Assembly (NCBI GenBank): GCA_965365655.1
Contig: CBDUCN010000143.1
Coordinates: 1 to 12,078 of the forward strand
DNA: 12,078 nt
From: JBFHNV01 sp965365655
GTDB taxonomy: Bacteria > Pseudomonadota > Gammaproteobacteria > HK1
Direction of reading: 5' to 3'
Shown here one piece after another: positions 1 through 6,232 of this stretch. The translations under genes were made by a program, and so were the position numbers. The notes beneath the pieces are model-generated. The model had not been told where the DNA came from. It made no database searches and saw only the letters and a list, made by a program, of their open reading frames with translations. The stretch's first letter is position 1; each line of letters begins with the position of its first letter.

Positions 1-173
1 GGACCCGCGAGGGCCGCCGGGTAGCGGCGCCCGGCGATGTCCGGGATCTGCGTCGCCGTGAACGCGACGACCTCGGCTCCCGGATCGTCGCGGTAGACCA
101 TGTTGAAATTGTGGAAGTCGCGCCCCGCGGCCCCCATGATCACGACCCGCGCGCGAGTGCCGCTTTCAGTCAT
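1..173 (-). CDS. Predicted GTPase, cyclic 2,3-diphosphoglycerate synthetase-like (5' part only)
   Basis: Only the first 57 residues are inside the window; the gene continues past the left edge. The start is ATG at 173-171, with AGGT/GGAGG-type Shine-Dalgarno at 186-181 and 7 nt of spacing. Visible sequence is a beta strand followed by a glycine-rich loop, VVIMGAAGRDFHNFN (residues 10-24), then FTATQIPDIAGRRYP (38-52). From family knowledge this is the N-terminal signature of the COG2403 predicted GTPases, homologous to archaeal cyclic 2,3-diphosphoglycerate synthetase. In bacteria the true reaction is not established, and these genes are often found beside carbamate kinase and carbamoyltransferase genes. 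Here it is divergent from arcC with a 220-bp shared control region, which supports a joint role. The P-loop and the rest of the nucleotide-binding domain lie outside the window, so activity cannot be judged. Confidence 0.82.
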   Translation of the reverse strand, partial: MTESGTRARVVIMGAAGRDFHNFNMVYRDDPGAEVVAFTATQIPDIAGRRYPAALAG

Positions 174-241
174 CGCCCGCACCTCCGAACCACCATGTCA
201 GCTGCCGCTTGGTGATTGTGGGCTCTTGCGAGGGGCGGGAC

Positions 242-255
242 TTGACGTCCGTCAA
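242..255. promoter_or_regulatory. FNR/CRP-family-like palindrome between the GTPase gene and arcC
   Basis: The sequence TTGACGTCCGTCAA is a perfect 6-bp inverted repeat around a 2-bp centre. It fits the general FNR/CRP-family pattern TTG-N8-CAA and differs from the FNR/ANR consensus TTGAT-N4-ATCAA by one base in each half. It is 69 bp from the GTPase start codon and 138 bp from the arcC GTG, so it could serve either gene. Known background: ANR/FNR controls the arginine deiminase (arc) genes, including arcC, in several Gram-negatives. Regulation here is inferred. No convincing -35/-10 pair was found at a fixed distance from it. Confidence 0.4.
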
Positions 256-343
256 TGGCGCGCGCCCGGGCGCTGCGCGACACTGGCGGCCGGCCACGAG
301 CACGTCCGGGCGCTGAACCGTCTTCGACCGAGCGGAGAACCGA

Positions 344-388
344 ATGCCCACGATCGACGCGATCCGCGTCACCACTGTCGGCTCCTGA
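344..388 (+). CDS. Possible 14-residue leader ORF or gene remnant upstream of arcC
   Basis: ATG at 344 follows GGAG (334-337) by 6 nt and opens a 14-codon frame (MPTIDAIRVTTVGS) that ends at TGA 386-388. The arcC GTG begins 5 nt later in another frame and has no Shine-Dalgarno of its own. The arrangement is what would be expected if ribosomes finishing the short ORF restart on arcC. It could instead be the remnant of a truncated gene, as the peptide looks like an ordinary N-terminus of a longer enzyme, or chance. It contains no run of arginine or other amino acid that would suggest attenuation. Confidence 0.3.
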   Translation: MPTIDAIRVTTVGS

Positions 389-393
389 CGCCG

Positions 394-1323
394 GTGCGCA
401 TCGTCGCCGCGCTCGGTGGCAACGCGCTGCTCAGGCGCGACGAGCCGATGACGGCCGCCGTCCAGCGCGAGAACGTGCGCCGCGCCGCCGCGGCGCTCGC
501 CCCGATCGCCGCGGCGCACGAGGTCGTCGTGACTCACGGCAACGGGCCGCAGGTGGGGCTCCTCGCACTGCAGGCCGCCGCGCTGGGCGACGTCGAGCCG
601 TACCCGTTCGACATACTGGGCGCGGAGAGCGAAGGCATGATCGGCTACCTGATCGAGCAGGCGCTGACCAACGTGCTGCCGCAGGGCCGGCCCGTCGCGA
701 CGCTGCTCACGCAGGTGCTGGTCGACCCGGACGACCGGGGATTCACGCATCCCGAAAAGCCGATCGGGCCGCGCTATTCCCGGGCACGGGCGACGGAGCT
801 CGAAACGGTGGCCGGATGGCGCATGGCCCCGGACGGCGATCGGTTCCGGCGAGTGGTGCCGTCGCCGGCGCCGCAGGAGATCCTCGGGATCGGGATCATC
901 TCGATGCTGCTCGAGCACGGCGCCGTCGTCGTGTGCGCCGGCGGCGGCGGGATACCGGTCGTGCGGCAACCGGACGGCACGCTTAGCGGCGTCGAGGCGG
1001 TCATCGACAAGGATCGCGTGAGCGCGCTGCTCGCGACGGCGATCGGCGCCGACTGCCTGCTGATGCTGACCGATGTCGGCGCGGTGGAGCTCGACTGGGC
1101 GACGCCGGCCGCACGGCCGATCCGACGCGCGCCCCCGGGGGCGCTGCGCGCAATTCCGTTCGCACCGGGCTCGATGGGCCCGAAGGTCGCGGCCGGCTGC
1201 GATTTCGTCGAGCGCACGGGCGGCTTCGCCGGCATCGGGACGCTGGACGACGCGGGCGCGATACTCGACGGCACCGCGGGAACGCGCATCGACGCCGGGC
1301 TCGCCGGTATCGAAATCGTCTGA
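394..1323 (+). CDS. arcC: Carbamate kinase
   Basis: Carbamate kinase reversibly transfers phosphate between carbamoyl phosphate and ADP, giving ATP plus carbamate, in the cytoplasm; it is the last step of the arginine deiminase and related carbamoyl pathways. The 309-residue product matches the usual length of about 310. Family motifs are in order: GGNA (8-11), HGNGPQVG (48-55), KPIGP (122-126), AGGGGIPV (182-189), IDKDRVSALLA (204-214), TDV (226-228) and GSMGPKV (259-265). The GTG start is chosen because the protein then begins RIVAALGGNALLRR exactly as in the family; the open frame extends further upstream but that part is not protein-like. No Shine-Dalgarno precedes the GTG, and a 14-codon ORF ends 5 nt before it. 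No ornithine carbamoyltransferase or arginine deiminase gene is in the window; the GTPase-like gene is divergent. It converges on the 700-residue protein gene with 62 bp between stops. Confidence 0.95.
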   Translation: MRIVAALGGNALLRRDEPMTAAVQRENVRRAAAALAPIAAAHEVVVTHGNGPQVGLLALQAAALGDVEPYPFDILGAESEGMIGYLIEQALTNVLPQGRPVATLLTQVLVDPDDRGFTHPEKPIGPRYSRARATELETVAGWRMAPDGDRFRRVVPSPAPQEILGIGIISMLLEHGAVVVCAGGGGIPVVRQPDGTLSGVEAVIDKDRVSALLATAIGADCLLMLTDVGAVELDWATPAARPIRRAPPGALRAIPFAPGSMGPKVAAGCDFVERTGGFAGIGTLDDAGAILDGTAGTRIDAGLAGIEIV

Positions 1324-1385
1324 CGCCGCCGGCAGCGCACGCGACGCGACGGAGCCGTTCCCGGCGCGCGATTCGGAACACCTGC

Positions 1386-3488
1386 TCAGTCAGGCTGCAG
1401 CCCGAGCTGGCTCCTGAGCTCGGCAAGCAGCTCCGGCGGCGCCTTCCAGGCCATCTCCTGCACGATGCGCAGCAGCGTCGCGCGCCGGCCCTCGGTCGAG
1501 CCCAGGTCGGACGCGTCCGGGTCGAGCGCGCGCGCGATCTCGTAGACCTGGTGGTAGCCCGGATACGCCTGCTCCGCGGCGTCGAACGCGACGCGGGCGC
1601 GCGTGAAGTCGCCGTCGATCAGCGCGCGGAAGCCGTCGCGCTCCGCGCTCTGCGCGAGCGCCAGGTCCACGGCCGGCTCGGCACGCTGTCGCTGCACGAC
1701 GCTCGCCACCTCCGGTGAGATGCTCTCGAAGCTCGCGAGCCGCCAGCGAGCGGCACGGCCCTGTACCGCGCGCTCCTCGACCAGCTCAAAGCGCACGAAG
1801 GCCTGTTCCGGATTGTGCACCGAGGCGCGATAGCGGGCGTGGATCTCGAACCGCCGCAGCGGCAGCGCGCGCGTCGCCTTCGCGGCCGCCGAGGCCCCGA
1901 GCGTCGGCTCGATTCGCGTGACCTCGAAGTCCCGGTGCAGCGCGACGGCGGCGATCCGCCCCGCGAGCTCGACCGGGACGTCCGCGCCCAGCAACGACTT
2001 CACCGTTTCCGGCTCGCGCTTCACGGCCGCGACCACGAGATTCTTCCAGGACTCGATCAGGCCGCTCGGGACGCCCGCGAGGTCCACCGTCGAGAGCGCG
2101 TCGTCGGCGTCGAAGCCGGGCGCGCGGCGCAGCGCCTGCACGCCGTCGGCAAAAGGCTCCCACTCGTCTGCGAGGGCCGTGAGAAAGAGCCGCGGCGCGC
2201 TGTCGGCGAGCGCATCGGCGTCGATCATCGGATAGTCGCGCTGACCGGTAGCGTCCCGGACCGGGATGGAGACCAGCCGCTCGTTGGGCTCCATCTCGAG
2301 CCGGAGGAGCTCGGCGAACCGCCAGCGTTCGCGCACCGGCAGGCCGGTGGCCGCGCTGATGAAGCCCTCGCTCTCGTCGTCCGGCACGAAGACGACGAAG
2401 GCCAGCTCGCGGTCCCAGTCCCCGGGGTCGGGCGCCCTGACCACGCGCACGTCGCGCATGATCAGCACCGAATCCGATTTCGCGCGCTCGCCGCCGTCGT
2501 CCGCGCTCCCCCGGCTGACCTCGATCACCACCACCGCGTCCGGCCCGTCGACGCCGCCCGCGTGCCGGCTCAGGCCGACGAAGACGCGCGTTCGCTCGAC
2601 GCCGTTCTCGTCGGTCTCGATCGACTTCCACCATCCCTCGAAGCCGCTCGCGTTGCGAATGGCCTGCTCCAGCTCCGCCGGCTGACGCCCGATCAGCTTC
2701 TCGCGGACCGACTGGCGCGCGGCGGCATCCGGAGCACTCGCGAGCTCGGCCAGGGCCGCGGCGATCGGATCGAAGCTCTCGTGCGGGAAGTAGCGCTCCT
2801 TCGCGCGCACCGCCTCCGCGTAGCCCGGGTCGCCCTCCTCGGCGCCGCTCGCGAGCAGGCCCCGCGCCATCGCGATCACCTGCTCGCGCAGCGCCGTCAG
2901 CTCACCAACCGAGGTGTTGAGCGCGCGCTGCTTCTCCTCCAGCTTGCGCTGGCGCTCGGCGTGCTCGCGCTCCTGCTGGCGGATCCGCTCGCGCTTGGCC
3001 TGGATCTCGGCGTCGGCCGCGCGCTGCAGTTCCTCCAGCTTCTTTCCCTGCTCGATGCGGCGCGCCTCGAAGGCCAGGCGTTCCTTCTTCAGCTCCTCGT
3101 CGCTCGCGAGACGCGCGGCGCGCAGCTGATCCTGCGAGCGCAGCTTCTCCGCCTCGATCTGCTGGCGCGTCTCCTCCTGGAGATCGAACAGGCTCTTGAC
3201 GCTCTTGATCTGGCGATCGCTCAACTCGGAGAGCTGAGTCACGATCGACTTCTGCATCGCGTCCAGGCGCTTGCGCTCCTCCTCGAGGCGCGCAGCGTAG
3301 CGCTGGTCGGATTCGGCCCGCCCCTTCTGGTACTGCTCGTTGAACATGTAGAGCGCGCCGAGCAGCCCGGCGACGATCGCGATCGCCGGGGCCGCGGCGC
3401 CGAGCGAGCGGAACAGCTCACCGCCGAGCTCGTACAGGTTCGACGGCAGTGGGCGCCCCGCGCCGCCACCCTCCGGCCTGCCACTCAT
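1386..3488 (-). CDS. Single-pass membrane protein with long coiled coil, unknown function
   Basis: I do not recognise this 700-residue protein. In order it has a short Gly/Pro-rich N-terminus, one transmembrane helix (about 31-49), and a long charged coiled coil rich in Glu, Lys, Arg and Gln (about 55-208). A large soluble part (about 215-600) follows that is of mixed alpha/beta appearance. Near the C-terminus is a TPR-like helix pair (about 610-645), and the end is helical. There are no cysteines and no recognisable catalytic motif. The start chosen is ATG 3488, which sits 7 nt from an AGGAG at 3500-3496; ATGs at 3494 and 3515 would add 2 or 9 residues but fit that site worse. A weak -10-like TACACT lies at 3578-3573. 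The RTX gene lies 235 bp upstream on the same strand but is separated by a strong hairpin, so an independent promoter is likely. A role as a scaffold or stalk anchored in the inner membrane is only inference from its shape. Confidence 0.8.
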   Translation of the reverse strand: MSGRPEGGGAGRPLPSNLYELGGELFRSLGAAAPAIAIVAGLLGALYMFNEQYQKGRAESDQRYAARLEEERKRLDAMQKSIVTQLSELSDRQIKSVKSLFDLQEETRQQIEAEKLRSQDQLRAARLASDEELKKERLAFEARRIEQGKKLEELQRAADAEIQAKRERIRQQEREHAERQRKLEEKQRALNTSVGELTALREQVIAMARGLLASGAEEGDPGYAEAVRAKERYFPHESFDPIAAALAELASAPDAAARQSVREKLIGRQPAELEQAIRNASGFEGWWKSIETDENGVERTRVFVGLSRHAGGVDGPDAVVVIEVSRGSADDGGERAKSDSVLIMRDVRVVRAPDPGDWDRELAFVVFVPDDESEGFISAATGLPVRERWRFAELLRLEMEPNERLVSIPVRDATGQRDYPMIDADALADSAPRLFLTALADEWEPFADGVQALRRAPGFDADDALSTVDLAGVPSGLIESWKNLVVAAVKREPETVKSLLGADVPVELAGRIAAVALHRDFEVTRIEPTLGASAAAKATRALPLRRFEIHARYRASVHNPEQAFVRFELVEERAVQGRAARWRLASFESISPEVASVVQRQRAEPAVDLALAQSAERDGFRALIDGDFTRARVAFDAAEQAYPGYHQVYEIARALDPDASDLGSTEGRRATLLRIVQEMAWKAPPELLAELRSQLGLQPD

Positions 3489-3660
3489 CCGCATGCTCCT
3501 GCCCGCACGACGCATCGCAGAGACGCCAGCGCGCTGATCACCGCGTCAGCTCCCGGCTCCGTCGTTTCCCTCAGTGTAGCCGATGCCCGCGCGATGGCCG
3601 ACGAGCCCGCGGGCGCCGGGAGCGGTCACTCGTCGCACCCGTCGCCCGGCCCGCGGCGGA

Positions 3661-3687
3661 GGCACGTGCGCGGCGCGCGCACGTGCC
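3661..3687 (-). terminator. Perfect 12-bp hairpin downstream of the RTX-protein gene
   Basis: GGCACGTGCGCG (3661-3672) is exactly complementary to CGCGCACGTGCC (3676-3687), with a 3-nt loop. It lies 37 nt after the RTX gene stop on that gene's strand. No T-run follows on the minus strand, so it is not a classical intrinsic terminator; in a GC-rich genome it could still pause or terminate polymerase or protect the mRNA 3' end. The arms each contain CACGTG, so a protein-binding site is an alternative. Confidence 0.5.
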
Positions 3688-3723
3688 CGACCGGCCGTCA
3701 AGCCCCGACAGGCGGCGGGAACG

Positions 3724-4845
3724 TCAGGGCACGCCCAGCACCAGCTCGCACAGGTTCTGCGTGTCCGTCCCGACGTCCCCGATCCCGGTATCGGCGCCGG
3801 CGCCACAGTGCAGGTCGTCGTCGCCGGCGCCGCCGAAGAGCTGGTCTCCCGCTTCGCCGCCGAACAGCGTGTCGTTTCCGTCCTCGCCGAACAGCACGTC
3901 TGCGCCATCGCCGCCACGCGCGGTGTCGCCGCCGGGACCTCCGAACAGCACGTCCTGACCCGGGCCACCCCAGAGGAGATCCGCGGCCTGGTCGTCGCCG
4001 CCGAAGATCTCGTCGTCGCCGTCCCCGCCTCTCAGCTCGTCACTGTCGTCATCGCCGTGAATGGTGTCGTTCTCGGTGCCGCCCCAGATGAAGTCCTCGC
4101 CGTTGTCGCCGAAGATCTCGTCCTCTCCCGCCTCACCATGGATGCTGTCGCCGCCGTCGCCGCCACGGATCGTGTCGTCACCGCCACCGCCCCAGATCTC
4201 GTCCGCGTCCGCGCCGCCGAAGATGAAGTCGGGGCGCAGGTTGCCCTCGATGTAGTCCTGACCCAGCTCGCCGTGGATGGAGTCGATGCCGCGGCCGCCG
4301 AAGAGCGAATCACCCTCCTCGTTGCCGTAGATCGTGTCTGCGCCGTCGTCGCCGTAGATGACGTCGGCGCCCCAGTTGCCCACGCCGCTGAGCAGCCAGT
4401 AGTGGTCACCGTGCAGGCAGTCGTTGTCGTTGCCGCCGAAGATCACGTCGGCGCCCTCACCGCCGTCGACGAAGTCCAGTCCGTCACCGGCGCAGATGAC
4501 GTCGTCTCCTCCGAGGCCGAGCACCGCGTCGTCGCCGGCGAGGGACGCGATCACGTCCGGTCCGGGAGTGCCGACGATGATGTCGTCGCCGTTCGTGCCC
4601 ACGATCGTCGCGACCTGCCCGTCGCAGAACGCGACGACGAAGCCACCGGAGGGTGTCACGGCATCTTCCAGGGTGCCGTAGGCGGGGCCGACGCCGCACA
4701 GGTCCCAGGGCCTGCCGCCCTCGGGCGCGGCGGCCCGCAGGTTGGGAGGCGGTATCGGGCTCGGCTCGTTTGCCGCCGAAAGGGCGGCAGATGCACCGCC
4801 GAGCAGCAACGCCGCGGCGATCTGGCTGTAAATCGTGTTCGACAT
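3724..4845 (-). CDS. Exported RTX (hemolysin-type calcium-binding repeat) protein
   Basis: The 373-residue product begins with a Sec-type signal peptide (hydrophobic core about 7-22, likely cleavage near ALSA-AN at 24-26). A short domain with Cys50 and Cys74 comes next, and then a long array of GGxGxDxUx-type nonapeptides from about residue 83 to 355 (for example GGDDVICAGDGLDF, GGEGADVIFGG). Known biology: such repeats bind Ca2+ and fold into a parallel beta roll outside the cell. No protease, lipase or other enzymatic domain is visible. RTX proteins usually leave through a type I system using an uncleaved C-terminal signal; here the N-terminal signal peptide and the C-terminal Cys347/Cys366 suggest Sec export and disulfides instead. 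Six cysteines are present in all (50, 74, 118, 143, 347, 366). The ATG at 4845 is preceded by GAGGA at 4858-4854 with 8 nt of spacing; the frame is open for another 104 codons upstream but that part is arginine-rich and not protein-like. The function (surface, adhesive or calcium-binding) is unknown. Confidence 0.88.
   Translation of the reverse strand: MSNTIYSQIAAALLLGGASAALSAANEPSPIPPPNLRAAAPEGGRPWDLCGVGPAYGTLEDAVTPSGGFVVAFCDGQVATIVGTNGDDIIVGTPGPDVIASLAGDDAVLGLGGDDVICAGDGLDFVDGGEGADVIFGGNDNDCLHGDHYWLLSGVGNWGADVIYGDDGADTIYGNEEGDSLFGGRGIDSIHGELGQDYIEGNLRPDFIFGGADADEIWGGGGDDTIRGGDGGDSIHGEAGEDEIFGDNGEDFIWGGTENDTIHGDDDSDELRGGDGDDEIFGGDDQAADLLWGGPGQDVLFGGPGGDTARGGDGADVLFGEDGNDTLFGGEAGDQLFGGAGDDDLHCGAGADTGIGDVGTDTQNLCELVLGVP
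3781..4599 (-). repeat. RTX nonapeptide-coding repeat array
   Basis: This is the part of the RTX gene coding residues 83-355. It is a degenerate 27-bp periodicity (nine codons) encoding Gly-Gly-x-Gly-x-Asp-x-hydrophobic-x. The array is interrupted at about residues 144-160 by an aromatic-rich insert (HYWLLSGVGNW). Copies differ at the DNA level, so this is an old protein repeat and not a recent tandem expansion. Its periodicity keeps the opposite strand open as well. Confidence 0.8.
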
Positions 4846-5382
4846 GTTCGTGGTCCTCGTGTCTGGCCCGCTCGCGTCACCGGACGCGCTCGACGGGGTC
4901 TGGCCGCTGAACGCACGGCGCACGCTTCGCGGCCGGCAGTGCAGGAAGCCTTTCCGGCGACGGAAGCCGTACCGTGAGTGCGACGTCGGAGCCGCCTGGC
5001 ATCGCCGATTCGCGGATCGGCGGGCGATCGCGCGCGCCGTGTCACGACGTCGCGCCCCTGCGTCCGTTCCGGTCGCCGTGCGCACGCTGACGGCAGGCAC
5101 GGCAACCGGGACAGACACGCGGATGGTGCCGGCAGCGGCCGCGGGAACGCGGTGCAAAGATGCACCTCGCTGCGCAATGGACGCGGGCCGTCGCGAGCGC
5201 CGCAGCGCCGGGGGAGACGTCGCCGGCGACCCACGGGTGGACGCCGAGCACGGTGCAGATCTGCGCCGGACACGCCCGGCACGGCGGCGCGTTCGCGCGA
5301 CGCGTCGATCGAACGCCGCGGGGATGGAAGGCCCGAACGGGTCCGGGAGCCGCGCCGCGTCCGCGGGGCGCCCGCGGGCGGC
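4846..5382. other. 537-bp stretch without a credible gene
   Basis: The stretch lies between the RTX gene start and the HD-protein stop, both on the minus strand, so it must hold the RTX promoter and the 3' end of the HD transcript. Every open frame in it is arginine/proline/alanine-rich with no start plus Shine-Dalgarno pair and no family resemblance. Small inverted repeats visible are TTCCG-gcga-CGGAA (4952-4965), CGCCGAT-N6-ATCGGCG (5003-5022) and GGTGCA-aaga-TGCACC (5151-5166), plus the hairpin at 5361-5377. No tRNA, no mobile element and no clear -35/-10 pair was found. Confidence 0.6.
5361..5377 (-). terminator. GC hairpin just after the HD-protein stop
   Basis: CCGCGGG (5361-5367) pairs with CCCGCGG (5371-5377) across a 3-nt GCG loop, beginning 6 nt after the stop codon of the HD-domain gene on its strand. 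No T-tract follows. The position suggests a 3'-end structure; in DNA this GC-rich a 7-bp GC stem can also arise by chance. Confidence 0.3.
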
Positions 5383-5988
5383 TTAGTCCGGTTGCGGCCA
5401 GTCGCGCGCGGTGTGCGCACCCCAGGGCGGCCGCGCGAACACGCGCTCCACCGCGGGGACGAACGCGTCCACGGGCAGCGTGTCGTAGTCCGGGTCGAAG
5501 GAGACCTGGTCGTAGTCGTTGCAGAAGCGCTCGGTCATGTCGAAGGCCGGGTGGCCGCGGTAGCGCTCGCGCGCGTCCCGGTCGCGCCCGACCTTGTCGA
5601 ACCAGTAGTAGCCCTGGAACACGCCGTGGTGCAGGAGCATCCAGCAGGTGTGGCGCGACACGTAGGGGCGCAGCACCGCCGCACCCAGCTCGGAGTGGTT
5701 CTCCGGCGCGAGCACGTCGCCGATGTCGTGCAGCAGCGCGGCCGTCACGATCTCGTCGCACTCGCCCGCGCGCCGCGCCCGGGTCGCGGTCTGCAGGGAG
5801 TGCTGGTAGCGGTCGATGAGATTGCCCTCGAGGCCGCCGGCCAGCAGCTCCAGGTGCGCGAGCACGCGCCCGGCCGTCGCGGCGACGTAGGGTCGCGCGA
5901 GCTCTTCCAGCAGCGCGTAGTCGGACTCGGTGCCCTGGTCCATGCGGGTGTACGTGGCGACGCGGCGGCCGATCGCGGGCTGGGACAT
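5383..5988 (-). CDS. HD-domain metal-dependent protein, PhnZ/MIOX-like (predicted HD phosphohydrolase, COG4341 type)
   Basis: The 201-residue product has the HD-domain metal signature: His63 in RYQHSLQTATRA, His87-Asp88 in AALLHDIGD, His98 in PENHSELGA, His120/His121 in LLHHGVFQGYYWF, and Asp158/Asp160 in FCNDYDQ. These residues could fill the six ligand positions of a two-metal HD site. The group includes PhnZ, a diiron oxygenase that cleaves a 2-aminoethylphosphonate derivative, and myo-inositol oxygenase, so the enzyme may be an oxygenase and not a phosphohydrolase. The substrate cannot be read from the sequence. No PhnY-like dioxygenase or inositol gene is nearby. The ATG at 5988 has AGGAG at 6000-5996 with 7 nt spacing. 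A weak TAGACT-like -10 lies near 6024-6019. The AhpD-like gene is 244 bp upstream on the same strand; co-transcription is uncertain. Confidence 0.82.
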   Translation of the reverse strand: MSQPAIGRRVATYTRMDQGTESDYALLEELARPYVAATAGRVLAHLELLAGGLEGNLIDRYQHSLQTATRARRAGECDEIVTAALLHDIGDVLAPENHSELGAAVLRPYVSRHTCWMLLHHGVFQGYYWFDKVGRDRDARERYRGHPAFDMTERFCNDYDQVSFDPDYDTLPVDAFVPAVERVFARPPWGAHTARDWPQPD

Positions 5989-6030
5989 GGTGCGGCTCCT
6001 GGGGCGCGGGACGCGGTGAGTCTAATGCGT

Positions 6031-6048
6031 GCGCGGCTCCAGCCGCGC
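6031..6048. repeat. 8-bp inverted repeat upstream of the HD-protein gene
   Basis: GCGCGGCT (6031-6038) is exactly complementary to AGCCGCGC (6041-6048) around a CC centre. It lies 43 bp upstream of the HD gene start, in the 244 bp between the AhpD-like stop and the HD start. It could be a hairpin ending the AhpD-like transcript or an operator overlapping the HD promoter. There is no T-tract to favour the first. Confidence 0.3.
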
Positions 6049-6232
6049 GAACGACCCCGCCCCCCTGCAGGCCGGGCGGCGATCCGGAGCGGGCGCAGTC
6101 GTTCGACCGAGGACGTTCGGCTGTTCACGCGGCGCACCTGCGCCGGGTGCCGGCGGGATCGGCAGGCGACACGCGGCTGCGCGGAGCACAGGACCGGCTC
6201 ACCGGCCACGGGCCTGCGTCGCCGCCGCGCCC

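Noticed and set aside
100..393. N-terminal extension of carbamate kinase from the ATG at 100
   Set aside because: The extra 98 residues are Arg/Pro-rich, overlap the GTPase gene start and have no family counterpart. Carbamate kinases begin at the RIVAALGGNAL segment.
1815..4091. 758-codon open frame on the plus strand
   Set aside because: It runs antisense across the coiled-coil gene and the end of the RTX gene, and its translation is Arg/Leu-rich low-complexity sequence. The minus-strand frames show a signal peptide, coiled coil and RTX motifs, so this frame is a product of high GC and codon bias.
3781..4599. Possible CRISPR or satellite array because of regular 27-bp periodicity
   Set aside because: The period is nine codons of RTX repeats, copies are degenerate and there are no spacers; the periodicity is fully explained by the protein.
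3583..4977. 464-codon valine/alanine-rich open frame on the plus strand
   Set aside because: It is the antisense of the RTX array; the Gly-Gly-x-Gly-x-Asp codon pattern keeps the other strand open and gives an apparent repeat protein. The minus strand has the signal peptide and ribosome site.
4846..5157. 104-residue N-terminal extension of the RTX protein
   Set aside because: It would bury the signal peptide inside the protein, is Arg/Ala-rich, and the ATG at 4845 has its own ribosome site.
5042..5761. Open frames on both strands across the 537-bp gap
   Set aside because: They are arginine/proline-rich, overlap the HD gene out of frame, and lack a Shine-Dalgarno and any family resemblance.
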